Position numbers and translations under genes: made by a program
Notes under the pieces: model-generated
What the model saw: only the letters and a program-made list of their open reading frames with translations
Told to the model about the DNA's origin: nothing
The model's database searches: none
Assembly: GCA_040506775.1 (NCBI GenBank)
Contig: JBEVWC010000017.1
Location: forward strand, 6,820-70,819
DNA length: 64,000 nucleotides
Direction: 5' to 3'
Source: Thiodiazotropha sp040506775
GTDB lineage: Bacteria; Pseudomonadota; Gammaproteobacteria; Chromatiales; Chromatiaceae
Shown here: positions 18,409-27,091 of the stretch, piece by piece
How positions within the stretch are numbered: the first letter of the stretch is position 1
Layout: each line of letters starts with the position of its first letter

Positions 18409-19188
18409 GTGCATTTCACAACGCTACTCATCCAACCGCCCGGTATCGATGCGCAGTTGCTGAATCTGATGCTCGCGCCTGAAAAATTCCATGTATCGAG
18501 CGCCGAATGCGGACTGGATGCGTGGAACCTGATCCTCACCACCCAGCCCCCGGATCTGGTGATCCTCGATGCCGATATGCCTCACAGCGGCGATATCCGC
18601 ATTGGCGCGGTTCAGATCCTGGAATCGATGTCGAGCCGCCCCGCCTGGAAAAACACGGCCAAGCTGTTGCTCACCTCCCACCAGACTCCGACCCTGCTGC
18701 AACAGGCAAAAAAGGCGAATATCGACGCAGTGATCCTCAAACCCTATGACCCACGCCGGTTCGTCAACGAAGTATTCAACATTCTCAACCGGCTGCTTGA
18801 AACGCATATCAGTGAAGTCAACAAACAGCATGTCCGACTTGGCACCCTGATGAAGGAGGTCATCCAATCAGGGAAAACCGCTTCCAGCGAAAAGATGCAG
18901 CAGACACTCAAACGAATTCCCGACGCGATTGAAAGGCACTTCCGCTATGAAGAGCAGTTCATGTCACAGCACAACTATCCGGCGTTTCTCGAACATCACA
19001 AGAACCATGGCATTCTGTTGGCGAAGGCCCGCTCGATCACCAATGCACCCGGGACCTGGAAGGTCAGTGTGGTAATCGAACAGATCGACCGGCTCAAGGA
19101 CGAACTGTTTCATGATATCGATGACGACCGCAAGTACATCGCCTTTCTCCATCAGTTGCAGGCCGGTCTGGCACAGCGCGCTGCATAG
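18409..19188 (+). CDS. Response regulator fused to a haemerythrin-like domain
   Basis: Protein of 259 residues with a GTG start behind a TGAGGA site. Residues 1-125 form a receiver domain: phospho-acceptor D54 in ILDADMP, switch S90 in LLLTS, and K111 in LKPYDP. Residues 130-250 form a four-helix haemerythrin-like domain with H141, H177 and E181 (HFRYEE), H196/H200 (HHKNH), and H235 with D239/D240 (HDIDDD), a near-complete di-iron ligand set. The fusion suggests an O2-, NO- or redox-sensitive output of a two-component system. No histidine kinase is adjacent. Confidence 0.85.
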   Translation: MHFTTLLIQPPGIDAQLLNLMLAPEKFHVSSAECGLDAWNLILTTQPPDLVILDADMPHSGDIRIGAVQILESMSSRPAWKNTAKLLLTSHQTPTLLQQAKKANIDAVILKPYDPRRFVNEVFNILNRLLETHISEVNKQHVRLGTLMKEVIQSGKTASSEKMQQTLKRIPDAIERHFRYEEQFMSQHNYPAFLEHHKNHGILLAKARSITNAPGTWKVSVVIEQIDRLKDELFHDIDDDRKYIAFLHQLQAGLAQRAA

Positions 19189-19204
19189 GTAACACCCGGG
19201 AAGC

Positions 19205-19753
19205 TCACTCCTGTCCAAGCAACGGCAGGACCATCTCATCGAACACCTGATCATCGAACACACCCCGGTGTGCCCCCGCGACCCGGCCATCCTTGCCGAA
19301 CACCACGGTATAGGGAATCATGCCGGTTTCGTTACCCCAGGCCTGCAACAGCGAACGGCCCGATTCAGACCCGGCCACCAGCACCGGATAGTTGATCTGC
19401 AGCGAGCGTTGCACATTCTTCAGGCGCCGCGCCTCGTCGATACCCAGGCCAATCACCTGGATACCCCGGTCCGCATAGGTCTTCTGATAATTCACCAGGT
19501 GACGGATCTCGCTCAGACAGGGGGAACACCAGCTCGCCCAGAAGTTCAGCAGCACGACCTTCCCCCGCCACTGGTTCAGACGCTGGGCCTCACCGTTCAG
19601 ATCTGGAAAGGCATCATCAGGCAGAACCGGTCGTTCCTGCTGCGTGGCCCAACCCGGTAACGCGGTCAGAATCAACAGGCCGATCAGCAACACACTACCG
19701 GCTGAAACACTCGCGAATCCGGCGAGTCTTCCCGGGTAGGGCTCAGGGCGCAT
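19205..19753 (-). CDS. TlpA-like periplasmic thioredoxin
   Basis: Protein of 182 residues with an N-terminal membrane helix (about 17-34) and a thioredoxin-like domain. The redox motif is WCSPC (C76, C79) after VVLLNFWAS, and the cis-proline loop is GMIPYTVVF. TlpA/ResA-type proteins reduce periplasmic disulfides, often in apocytochrome c before haem attachment. It overlaps the PPIase gene by 11 bases and lies downstream of a seven-haem cytochrome, so a dedicated role in that cytochrome's maturation is a reasonable inference. Confidence 0.9.
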   Translation of the reverse strand: MRPEPYPGRLAGFASVSAGSVLLIGLLILTALPGWATQQERPVLPDDAFPDLNGEAQRLNQWRGKVVLLNFWASWCSPCLSEIRHLVNYQKTYADRGIQVIGLGIDEARRLKNVQRSLQINYPVLVAGSESGRSLLQAWGNETGMIPYTVVFGKDGRVAGAHRGVFDDQVFDEMVLPLLGQE

Positions 19754-21017
19754 CGGCCTTGTCCATCAGGTGCCAGACGACCTGATAGCGATCGGACAGT
19801 TGGTTCATGTAACCGGTCAGTTGCTGACTGATCCACAGCTGACGTACCCGGTCCCGTACCGACAGGTAGTTTTTCTGCCCCCCCGGCCGACGTTCGAGAA
19901 TCGTCACCAGGTGAAATCCCATGGGGGTTTCGACCACCGGGCTGATCTCGTGATCCTGTAATTGATTCAGCGCCTGTTCCAGGGCCGGATGACCGCGTCC
20001 CTCCACCTGCCATCCCATGTCGCCCTGATGCTCACGGCCATAGGGGTCGACGCTGTAGCGGGCCGCCAGTTCGAACAGGCTTTCACCATCGTTGATCCGT
20101 TCGCGCAGGGACTCCGCTTCTTCCCGGGTGGCGCTGACCAGCTGCCCGATATGTCGCCGCTCCTCGATGCGGCCGATCTGCGGATGCGTTTCATAATAGG
20201 CCCGCAAGGCCGCTTCGTCGGCGGTCCACTCCAGCTGCTTGCGTTCCATCAGCAAGGCCGGGAGCCGCTCTTTGGCAAACGAGGCCAGTTTCTCACTCAC
20301 ATCCACTCCGGCCGCTTCAGCGGCCCTGGCCACGGTGACCAGCTCAGCGCGCTTGTAGAGTTGTTCACGCACCCACTCGGGATTGCTCGGCGGCTGGGGC
20401 TGATCCGCGATCAGCTCGGCATAGGTGATCCGCAGACCCTCCCCTTGCAGCAAAACCGTATCCAGCGGGATCGCGCCTGTCTGAATCCGACCTTCGTAAA
20501 CTTCGATCTGGTAGCGATCACGCAACGACTGAATGGTGTGGTAGCGCAAGGCCCGGTACTCATCCGCCAGGTAGGCGGAACGGGCCGCCGCCAGGCCATC
20601 CGGGTCTCCGGCGAACTGGGCCTGCATATCCGCCTGAACCGATTCCGGCAGGCTGAGCTTTTCACGCAAGCGGTCCATGTAGTGGCGATACAGCAGGCCG
20701 AGGCGGAAATCCTCCAGCTCCTTGAGGTAGACGGGATCCTCATCGAGTCCGAGGCGCACAGCCTCCAGGCTCAACAGGCGGGCGGCGACCAGGCGTTGCA
20801 ACATGTCGCCGCGCAATGCGGCCTGGTCTTTCTCGTCCATAGCGGGCACCCGGTCCGCAAAGGGAAAGCTCGAGAGCGCCGACTCCAGGTCCGTCGCGGT
20901 CACTTTGAGTGGTCCGACGCTCACCAGCACATCGGATTCCGCTACCGCGTAACAGGGTGAGGCCAGGGCGATGGCCAGCGTCAGCAGGCCGGTTTTGAGT
21001 AACTGTCTGGGTTTCAT
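19743..21017 (-). CDS. Parvulin-type peptidyl-prolyl isomerase, periplasmic
   Basis: Protein of 424 residues with a signal peptide (cleavage near AVA, residue 25). A long helical SurA-like N-terminal region is followed by a parvulin (rotamase) domain: RRHIGQLV, FELAARYSVDP, GDMGWQVEGR and ISPVVETPMGFHLVTILER. Such proteins assist folding of exported proteins. The ATG at 21017 is preferred over upstream in-frame ATGs because the signal peptide starts there. It lies between the multihaem cytochrome gene and the TlpA gene, overlapping the latter, so it probably serves folding of that large cytochrome. Confidence 0.9.
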   Translation of the reverse strand: MKPRQLLKTGLLTLAIALASPCYAVAESDVLVSVGPLKVTATDLESALSSFPFADRVPAMDEKDQAALRGDMLQRLVAARLLSLEAVRLGLDEDPVYLKELEDFRLGLLYRHYMDRLREKLSLPESVQADMQAQFAGDPDGLAAARSAYLADEYRALRYHTIQSLRDRYQIEVYEGRIQTGAIPLDTVLLQGEGLRITYAELIADQPQPPSNPEWVREQLYKRAELVTVARAAEAAGVDVSEKLASFAKERLPALLMERKQLEWTADEAALRAYYETHPQIGRIEERRHIGQLVSATREEAESLRERINDGESLFELAARYSVDPYGREHQGDMGWQVEGRGHPALEQALNQLQDHEISPVVETPMGFHLVTILERRPGGQKNYLSVRDRVRQLWISQQLTGYMNQLSDRYQVVWHLMDKADAP

Positions 21018-21121
21018 CGAATAGGTCCTGATACGCATGAACGGGGAAAGCAGACTTCCCCCGTTCATGTCATGACAACTCAGCAAGCCCGGCTCAAGAG
21101 CCGGGCACAGGCTTTCAGGCT

Positions 21122-23593
21122 TTAGTCCTGAGGAATCTCACCGCCCTCATCCGGAGCACTGGCATGCATCCAGGAGACCGCGGAGTCGTAATCCTCAAGG
21201 ATCGACTTGCCTTTCCACACATGCTCCTCATCGTCCGCGATGAACGGCACACCGTTTTCATTCACCTCGTGACAGGCGGCACAACGGAACGGACCGTGGG
21301 AGCCGTCCGGATTGTACTGGGGTGCCTGACGATAGGTGGTGACATCGGTTCCGGGAGTAACCGGATAGAGTCCGTGGATCGACTGATGACAGGACTGGCA
21401 GGCAAGACCCGCATGGCCCTTGGAGTAACGCATCAGGCTGTGCTTGCCGGGCTGGTTGATCGGGAAGGCGACCCCGCCCTGACCCTCGACAAAGGGCGCG
21501 GCATGACAGTCGGCGCAGTGCGGGGCACCGGGGGACAGCCAGTAGTCACGGCCCTTGGTGGCGGCATCGTAGGGCACCGCGGCGGCACCGGTGGCGCCCT
21601 CGGGCAGTGTCAGGGAGGCGATGTCCACCGCCGGATTGGCGGACAGGGGCACCACGCTGATATCCCCGTCTTCATCCTTCGACACCATGGGTCCGTTACC
21701 CTTGAGCGCGATCACCGCGATGTCGGGCACCAGGCGTTCCTTGGCCCAGGTCAACAGAATGCCGGATTCACCCGCGGTGTCCTGCCCTTTCGCGTTGAGC
21801 ACCACCTTGGGATCGAGATACTTCTCTTCCAGCACCTTGCGGCTCACGCCGATGGCTGCGGCGATCTCGTCCAGGGACTTGTTGCGCAGGGTCGCGCCTT
21901 CCTGCTTGAAGGCGTTGCTCAGGTTGTCGCGCTGATAGAGTTCCCGGGTCAGCTGGTTGTGGCAGTTGGTACACCACAGACCCTTGCCGCCCTCGTCATT
22001 GCCGATCTGGGAGACATTCGCCTGCAGCCATTCGCCGACGGAGTTGAGGTGCTCGGGGGTGCCGACACCGTCCTTGTCCTTGCCCGGATTGGAGTGCACG
22101 TCGCGGCCCACATAACAGCCACCGGCGGCATCCCGGTTGTCCTTGTCCGCATAGGCGTTCTTGCCGTCCGGGGTGATCGGATACTCGTTCATGTTGCCGT
22201 CCTGGCGGTGTGCCGGATGACAACCCTGGCAGGCGGCGGTGCGGCCCTCGGCGTCGGGCATGGGCACTGCGGTCTGATGTACGGTGTGAATCGCCTGGGT
22301 CAGCGGCGGTACGGATTTCTCCTCACCGGTCTTCTTGTCCTTGAAGGTTTTCGCGCCCAGTACACCGATGACGTTGTCCGCGTGACACTTCTGGCACAGC
22401 ACCGGGTCACGACCGATGCGGTTCATCACGGCGCGGCTGTTCGGGTCGTAGTTCTTCAGGAACTCGGTACCGTTCTCATCGTCGTGCATCTCCAGGATGG
22501 AAACCGAGGTAGCCTTCAGGTTGGCCATCCAGTCACTCGCGCCGAGACCTTTCCAGAAGGCCCGCTCCTGTTTGTACAGGGTGTACTTCTCGCCGTTGGC
22601 TGTATCGTTGCTGTGGCAGTTGGCGCAGTTCGGCACATCGATCGGGTTAGTGCCGACGAAGGTGATCGGCTTGCCGCTGTGGCTGTCGAGCACCGGCGCA
22701 CCGCTGTCCGCATCCACCAGACTCACCCAGGCCTCCTGGAAGGGCTGGATATCGCTCTCCACCAGGGTCAGGGGATCCTTGGCCGCGACACTGTCGTTGA
22801 ACGGGGTCAGGGGCAGGCCCAGGGCATCCCAGATACCCGGGTTGGTGAGTACGATGGGCACGTTATCCAGCACCGGGGACTTGGTGAAGACGATGGTGCC
22901 GACCTCTCCGGTATAGTGCAGATGACCGCCCTTCATCGGGCTGGCCACGGCCGCGCCGCCTGGACCGTTGTCCCGGGGCACCGGAACCTGGATACCGACG
23001 TAGGCCTTTTTCGCATCCGCACTGGTGGATTCCGGGTTGCTGCCCTTCAGATCCTTGTAGACGTACAGATGGGTGAAATAGGCGTTGGCCACACTCTCGT
23101 TCTCACCATAGGTACCGTCGCCGTTCACATCATAGGGCACGTCCCAGTACTTCAGCTTGTTGCCTTCCGAATAGTTGTTGTCGATGTGGCCGTACTCAAG
23201 CTTGAAGCGTTTTTTGCCATCCACCAGCACTGCCGGATCCTCGGGATCGGCCTCAACCATTTCCGGATACTTGCGCTTGCCGGTGGCGGTCTTAATCACC
23301 TGGGACTGGACCGAGTTGTAGGGGGGCAGCACGCAGCAGTAGGTGAAATCGAAACCGGTACAGTGCATACCGAGTTCGTAGTTGATGGTGATGTTGTAAT
23401 CGTTTTTCGGCTTGCTGGGGTCTTCCGCCACCATCGGACCCTGGTAGCTGATAGGCCCACCGGACTCCATGGCGGGTTCCGCCATCGACGGTTTGGCTTG
23501 CGTTTCGGAGGCTGCCTGATTGGACTGCTGGGTGGTACAGCCTGCCAGGAAAGTCAAGGCAAACACTGTTGAAAATATGGTTATTCTAACCAT
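21122..23593 (-). CDS. Seven-haem c-type cytochrome, lipoprotein
   Basis: Protein of 823 residues with a lipobox LAGC near residue 18 and seven CxxCH haem sites, in order CANCH, CQKCH, CQGCH, CTNCH, CADCH, CQSCH and CAACH. The N-terminal 300 residues lack haem sites and carry a conserved-looking MHCTGFDFTYCCVLPPYN block, so this may be a separate domain. Anchoring to a membrane, with haems in the C-terminal two thirds, suits electron transfer in the periplasm or across the outer membrane. Substrate unknown. It heads an apparent operon with a PPIase and a TlpA thioredoxin, both likely maturation factors. Confidence 0.9.
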   Translation of the reverse strand: MVRITIFSTVFALTFLAGCTTQQSNQAASETQAKPSMAEPAMESGGPISYQGPMVAEDPSKPKNDYNITINYELGMHCTGFDFTYCCVLPPYNSVQSQVIKTATGKRKYPEMVEADPEDPAVLVDGKKRFKLEYGHIDNNYSEGNKLKYWDVPYDVNGDGTYGENESVANAYFTHLYVYKDLKGSNPESTSADAKKAYVGIQVPVPRDNGPGGAAVASPMKGGHLHYTGEVGTIVFTKSPVLDNVPIVLTNPGIWDALGLPLTPFNDSVAAKDPLTLVESDIQPFQEAWVSLVDADSGAPVLDSHSGKPITFVGTNPIDVPNCANCHSNDTANGEKYTLYKQERAFWKGLGASDWMANLKATSVSILEMHDDENGTEFLKNYDPNSRAVMNRIGRDPVLCQKCHADNVIGVLGAKTFKDKKTGEEKSVPPLTQAIHTVHQTAVPMPDAEGRTAACQGCHPAHRQDGNMNEYPITPDGKNAYADKDNRDAAGGCYVGRDVHSNPGKDKDGVGTPEHLNSVGEWLQANVSQIGNDEGGKGLWCTNCHNQLTRELYQRDNLSNAFKQEGATLRNKSLDEIAAAIGVSRKVLEEKYLDPKVVLNAKGQDTAGESGILLTWAKERLVPDIAVIALKGNGPMVSKDEDGDISVVPLSANPAVDIASLTLPEGATGAAAVPYDAATKGRDYWLSPGAPHCADCHAAPFVEGQGGVAFPINQPGKHSLMRYSKGHAGLACQSCHQSIHGLYPVTPGTDVTTYRQAPQYNPDGSHGPFRCAACHEVNENGVPFIADDEEHVWKGKSILEDYDSAVSWMHASAPDEGGEIPQD

Positions 23594-24253
23594 GAGAATC
23601 CTCCCTTGGATAATGGGATCCTCAGACTGCGAGGGGTAGGTAAACGATGCGTTTGTCCCCTCTTGTTCGTGTCTAGTTGTGGTGAGGGGCTTGGTTAATC
23701 ATTACAGATATTAGGGAAAACATCAAAGAATGGTAGGGAACACCTATAAATCGTAATTTTATTGAATAGTGATATTTAGTTCCGGACAGGCGTGGGGACC
23801 CGGGAATACGGACCTTAAAAACGTGCTTGGCAGGCACCCCGCAAGACCATTCATGAACCGACCAGCGAACCCGTAAAACCCCTGGACTCCTGCCTCTGCG
23901 GCACCCAGACCGCCTCTTCCCAAACATTTCTGCAGTGACTGAAATCCGTACAGCTTTCATGGACTTGTGTAACACCTCCCAGGCCTATGCTATTTTTGAT
24001 ATAGCCAACGACCCTGTCGGCTCCAACTCTGATGTAAACGGTCCCCTGATCAGCGGCCCATTGCATTCTGTACCAGGGACCGACAGGACAATAAAAACCG
24101 GGGCTCCCGTATCGCACTGAGTTGAAGACGGACTCGCGCTTCCGCCGGGAGGACAAAGAAATTCGCTGGGGTCGCATTGCAGACATCATGAATCCTGATC
24201 GTTTTGCCTCATCCCCTCATCAAACCGACGATTTCAATTCTCAGGAATAAAGC
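23594..24253. other. Intergenic region without recognisable gene
   Basis: 660 bases between divergent genes. The stretch just after 23640 is AT-rich and probably carries the cytochrome operon promoter. 23851-24189 has an open minus-strand frame, but its product has biased, non-protein-like composition and I reject it. No RNA gene or repeat is recognisable. Confidence 0.4.
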
Positions 24254-24940
24254 ATGGCGATTACCCTTGCCTTTGATGTCTACGGCACCTTGATAGACAC
24301 CCATGGAGTTGTAACCCGACTCGAATCACTGATCGGCGACAAGGCCCGGGCCTTCTCCCAAACCTGGCGGGACAAACAGGTGGAGTACGCCTTTCGCCGG
24401 GGTTTGATGCAGATGTACGAGGACTTCTCGATCTGTATCCGGGATTCCCTGAACTATGCCTGTGAACTGCACGAGACGCCGATGAGTGTACGTCAGAAAC
24501 AGGAACTGCTGGACCTGTACCGGGAACTGCCGGTTTTCGACGACGTACGAGAGGGTCTGGCTCTCCTCAGCGGGGCGAGCTATCGCCTGTTTGCCTTTTC
24601 CAACGGCACCCGGGACGATGTGAACTCACTGCTCGGCAACGCGGATATCGAGGACTACTTTCTCGACGTGATCAGTGCCGATTCCGTGCGTTCATTCAAA
24701 CCCAACCCCGCCGTGTATTGCCACCTCCTGCGGGAAACCGAAAGCGCCGGCTGTGACAGCTGGCTGATCTCCAGCAACCCTTTCGATGTGATCGGCGCCC
24801 TGTCTGCGGGCATGCGGGGAGTCTGGCTGCAACGCAGTCATGACCAGGTGTTTGACCCCTGGGGATTCAAACCCACGATCCGAATCTCCAATCTGCGCGA
24901 ATTGGAAGGACAACTCGCCCGTTTCCTGACCCACAAATAA
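24254..24940 (+). CDS. HAD-superfamily haloacid dehalogenase type II-like hydrolase
   Basis: Protein of 228 residues. Motif I with the nucleophile D8 is AFDVYGTLID, motif II is FAFSNGTRDDV, the lysine of motif III is in SFKPNPAVY, and motif IV reads ISSNPFDVIGA. This combination matches (S)-2-haloacid dehalogenase-type HAD proteins, which hydrolyse the carbon-halogen bond of 2-haloalkanoates. In many genomes such genes act on other small phosphorylated or halogenated compounds, so the substrate is uncertain. It precedes a small exported protein by 17 bases. Confidence 0.85.
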   Translation: MAITLAFDVYGTLIDTHGVVTRLESLIGDKARAFSQTWRDKQVEYAFRRGLMQMYEDFSICIRDSLNYACELHETPMSVRQKQELLDLYRELPVFDDVREGLALLSGASYRLFAFSNGTRDDVNSLLGNADIEDYFLDVISADSVRSFKPNPAVYCHLLRETESAGCDSWLISSNPFDVIGALSAGMRGVWLQRSHDQVFDPWGFKPTIRISNLRELEGQLARFLTHK

Positions 24941-24957
24941 CCCTGAGAACAGCAATC

Positions 24958-25386
24958 ATGAAAAAACACATCGTCTGGTTAGTGCTCGGTCTGCTGATCG
25001 CCCCCATTGCAAACGCCGAATCCTTTGCCTCACTGAAGGAAGCGCGCTCCGTATTCGAGCGAGCAATGAAGGCCTTTCAAAACGAGCAGATCACCGAGGG
25101 TTACAGCGTGCTCAAGCCCTATTGGCCGATGCCCGGCGTTGAACTCGAGAATCTGGCGAACACCACCAACACCCAGTGGCCGATGGTCAAACAGAGATTC
25201 GGCCCCTCCATCGGTACTGAGTTCATCCTGGAAGAGAAAGCCGGCAACTCCCTGGCCCGTTACGTCTATCTGCAAAAATTCGAGCACCACGCAATTCGCT
25301 GGATATTTCGACTCTACAAACCCAGGGACAAGTGGGTGATCAACGGCGTTTCGTTCGACGATCAGATCGAACAACTGTTCAAGTGA
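24958..25386 (+). CDS. Hypothetical exported protein of 142 residues
   Basis: A signal peptide (cleavage near ANA, residue 20) is followed by a mature domain of about 120 residues starting SFASLKEARSVFERAMKAFQ and ending with the strand-rich segment RWIFRLYKPRDKWVINGVSF. The pattern of helices followed by a curved beta sheet resembles small NTF2-like or DUF3887-like exported domains, but I cannot assign it. It follows the HAD gene by 17 bases, so the two are probably co-transcribed; no functional link is evident. Confidence 0.65.
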   Translation: MKKHIVWLVLGLLIAPIANAESFASLKEARSVFERAMKAFQNEQITEGYSVLKPYWPMPGVELENLANTTNTQWPMVKQRFGPSIGTEFILEEKAGNSLARYVYLQKFEHHAIRWIFRLYKPRDKWVINGVSFDDQIEQLFK

Positions 25387-25506
25387 TGCTCAGGATCCTC
25401 GACATTGTGAGATGCAACACGGATAGCGGAGCGCTGGAACGAAACCCTGTCCGTGCCATCTCATTAAGAAATCAGAGAGACATCACATCCACGAAAGGTT
25501 GACACG

Positions 25507-26049
25507 ATGACCCTGCCCTCATCGCTCTTTTTCATCACCCTGGGCCTGTTCTCCTTTGGCCAGGCCTCTGCCGAACTGCAAACCGGGGAACCGGCTCCGG
25601 ACTTCGAACTGATGGATCAGAACGGGGACACCCAATCTCTGCAAGCCTACCGGGGAAGCTGGGTCGTGCTCTACTTTTACCCCAAGAACGACACCCCCGG
25701 GTGTACCACTGAGGCCTGTCAGTTCCGGGATGATTATCTGCGACTCACGGAAATGGGCGCCCATGTGCTTGGGGTGAGTACCGATGAGGTCTCCAGTCAT
25801 CAGGAGTTCGCCAACAAGTACCACCTGCCCTTCCCCCTGCTGTCTGATGCGAAAGGTGAGGTTGCCTCCCGCTATGGGGCACTGTTTCAGATTGGCCCGC
25901 TGCGCTACGCCAAGCGCCACAGCTTCATCATCGATCCGCAGGGTCGTCTGGCCGAGATCTATCGCGACGTCAATCCCAAGCGTCACAGTGGCGAAGTCAT
26001 CGCTCGACTGGAATCGCTGATGGGCGAGTCCGCCGCAGGCAAGGAGTGA
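25507..26049 (+). CDS. Exported BCP-type peroxiredoxin
   Basis: Protein of 180 residues with a signal peptide (cleavage near ASA, residue 22) and an AhpC/TSA domain. The peroxidatic C66 is in NDTPGCTTEAC and the resolving C71 lies five residues later, the atypical 2-Cys arrangement of BCP/PrxQ enzymes. It reduces peroxides using thioredoxin-like donors; export places it in the periplasm, unlike E. coli Bcp. Nearby thioredoxin-type proteins could supply electrons, which is inference. Confidence 0.9.
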   Translation: MTLPSSLFFITLGLFSFGQASAELQTGEPAPDFELMDQNGDTQSLQAYRGSWVVLYFYPKNDTPGCTTEACQFRDDYLRLTEMGAHVLGVSTDEVSSHQEFANKYHLPFPLLSDAKGEVASRYGALFQIGPLRYAKRHSFIIDPQGRLAEIYRDVNPKRHSGEVIARLESLMGESAAGKE

Positions 26050-26073
26050 TCCGATACCGGCAGCGAACCAGGG

Positions 26074-26838
26074 TCAACCTCCCGCAAGGGGTTTGCGGTA
26101 TGGGATACCGAGCTCATTGAGTCGTTGTATCAGTACTTCGAGAGCCTCTTCGGCAGCACCCCGCCCGCGGAAGCCCAATTCGATCTTCGACCCAGCGCCG
26201 CTCTGCAGCTGCGGCAGGCTATAGAGTTTGAGCCCGGGAAACTGCCCTCCGAGCTGCTCCATCAGCGACACCAACTGACTCTCCGGGGTATTCAGCACCT
26301 CGACGAAGGCCTCCTCGATGCCCGCCGAAGCATCGAGGTAGTACGTTTGCATCACCCACTCCGCCATCGGCCAGGCCAGTTCCGGAAAGCCTGGCAGGAA
26401 GTGGTGCTCGGCAACACTGAAGCCGGGAATCTGATTGTGTGGATTGGGAATCAGCGTACACCCCTGGGGCAGGTCCGCCATGCGGATCCGGGTTGGGTAG
26501 GCCGAGTCGCCGAAGCGAGTTTCGATCAATTGCGCAGCCTGGACATGGCGGACCAGAGGTACACCGGCCGCCTCGGCCGCACACCCCCGGGTCAGATCGT
26601 CGGGGGTGGCGCCGATGCCGCCACAGACAAAGACCGGCAGATCCCCCTGCAGGGAGAAACGCAGGTGTTCCACCAGGACCTTTGGATCATCGGGTAACAG
26701 CCAGCAGCGTCCCAGGCGCAGTCCCCGGTCTCCCAGGAAACCGCGAAAATGTTGCATATGGCGATCCTGACGTTTGCCGAACAGGATCTCATCTCCGATG
26801 ACGATGAGACCGAAGGCGTCAGGTGTGGTTATGCTCAT
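26074..26838 (-). CDS. CinA/MoaB-like molybdopterin-binding domain protein
   Basis: Protein of 254 residues. The N-terminal part FGLIVIGDEILFGKRQD and FVCGGIGATPDDLTR matches the MoCF-binding fold of CinA N-terminal (competence/damage-inducible A) proteins, including the GGIGATPDD loop. The middle has NPHNQIPGFSV and HFLPGFPELAW, which are further family marks. The C-terminal deamidase domain of full CinA is absent. These stand-alone proteins are linked to nicotinamide nucleotide salvage or to molybdopterin-like ligands; the true substrate is not known. The ATG at 26838 is preferred to a TTG at 26844. Confidence 0.85.
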   Translation of the reverse strand: MSITTPDAFGLIVIGDEILFGKRQDRHMQHFRGFLGDRGLRLGRCWLLPDDPKVLVEHLRFSLQGDLPVFVCGGIGATPDDLTRGCAAEAAGVPLVRHVQAAQLIETRFGDSAYPTRIRMADLPQGCTLIPNPHNQIPGFSVAEHHFLPGFPELAWPMAEWVMQTYYLDASAGIEEAFVEVLNTPESQLVSLMEQLGGQFPGLKLYSLPQLQSGAGSKIELGFRGRGAAEEALEVLIQRLNELGIPYRKPLAGG

Positions 26839-27091
26839 GAACAATCACCGTGGTATGGATGGGAGTCTCGAAAAGGCGGTAAATCCCAATATTCTGCGCA
26901 CATCATGGGGTTTTCAGGATTGTCCCCGTGCTTGCGGGGCGGTCCGATTCCTCTGTATTTTACGGAAGTGCGTGAACTGCCCCCAGGGAGCAAGTATGCC
27001 GCTGGCGTGTCATAGATACAAAACAACGAAAGGGCCTTGCAGTCTCAAGCCAAGGCGATGCAAGCCCAACGCTTATTGATGAGGATTTCCG

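Noticed and set aside
21164..23572. Long open plus-strand frame of 802 codons
   Set aside because: Antisense of the multihaem cytochrome. Its translation is Val/Gly/His-rich and non-protein-like, and the other strand has seven haem sites.
23851..24189. Possible gene in the large intergenic region
   Set aside because: The translation is rich in Arg, Ser and Val with no motif, and both neighbours are well separated; no ribosome site stands out.
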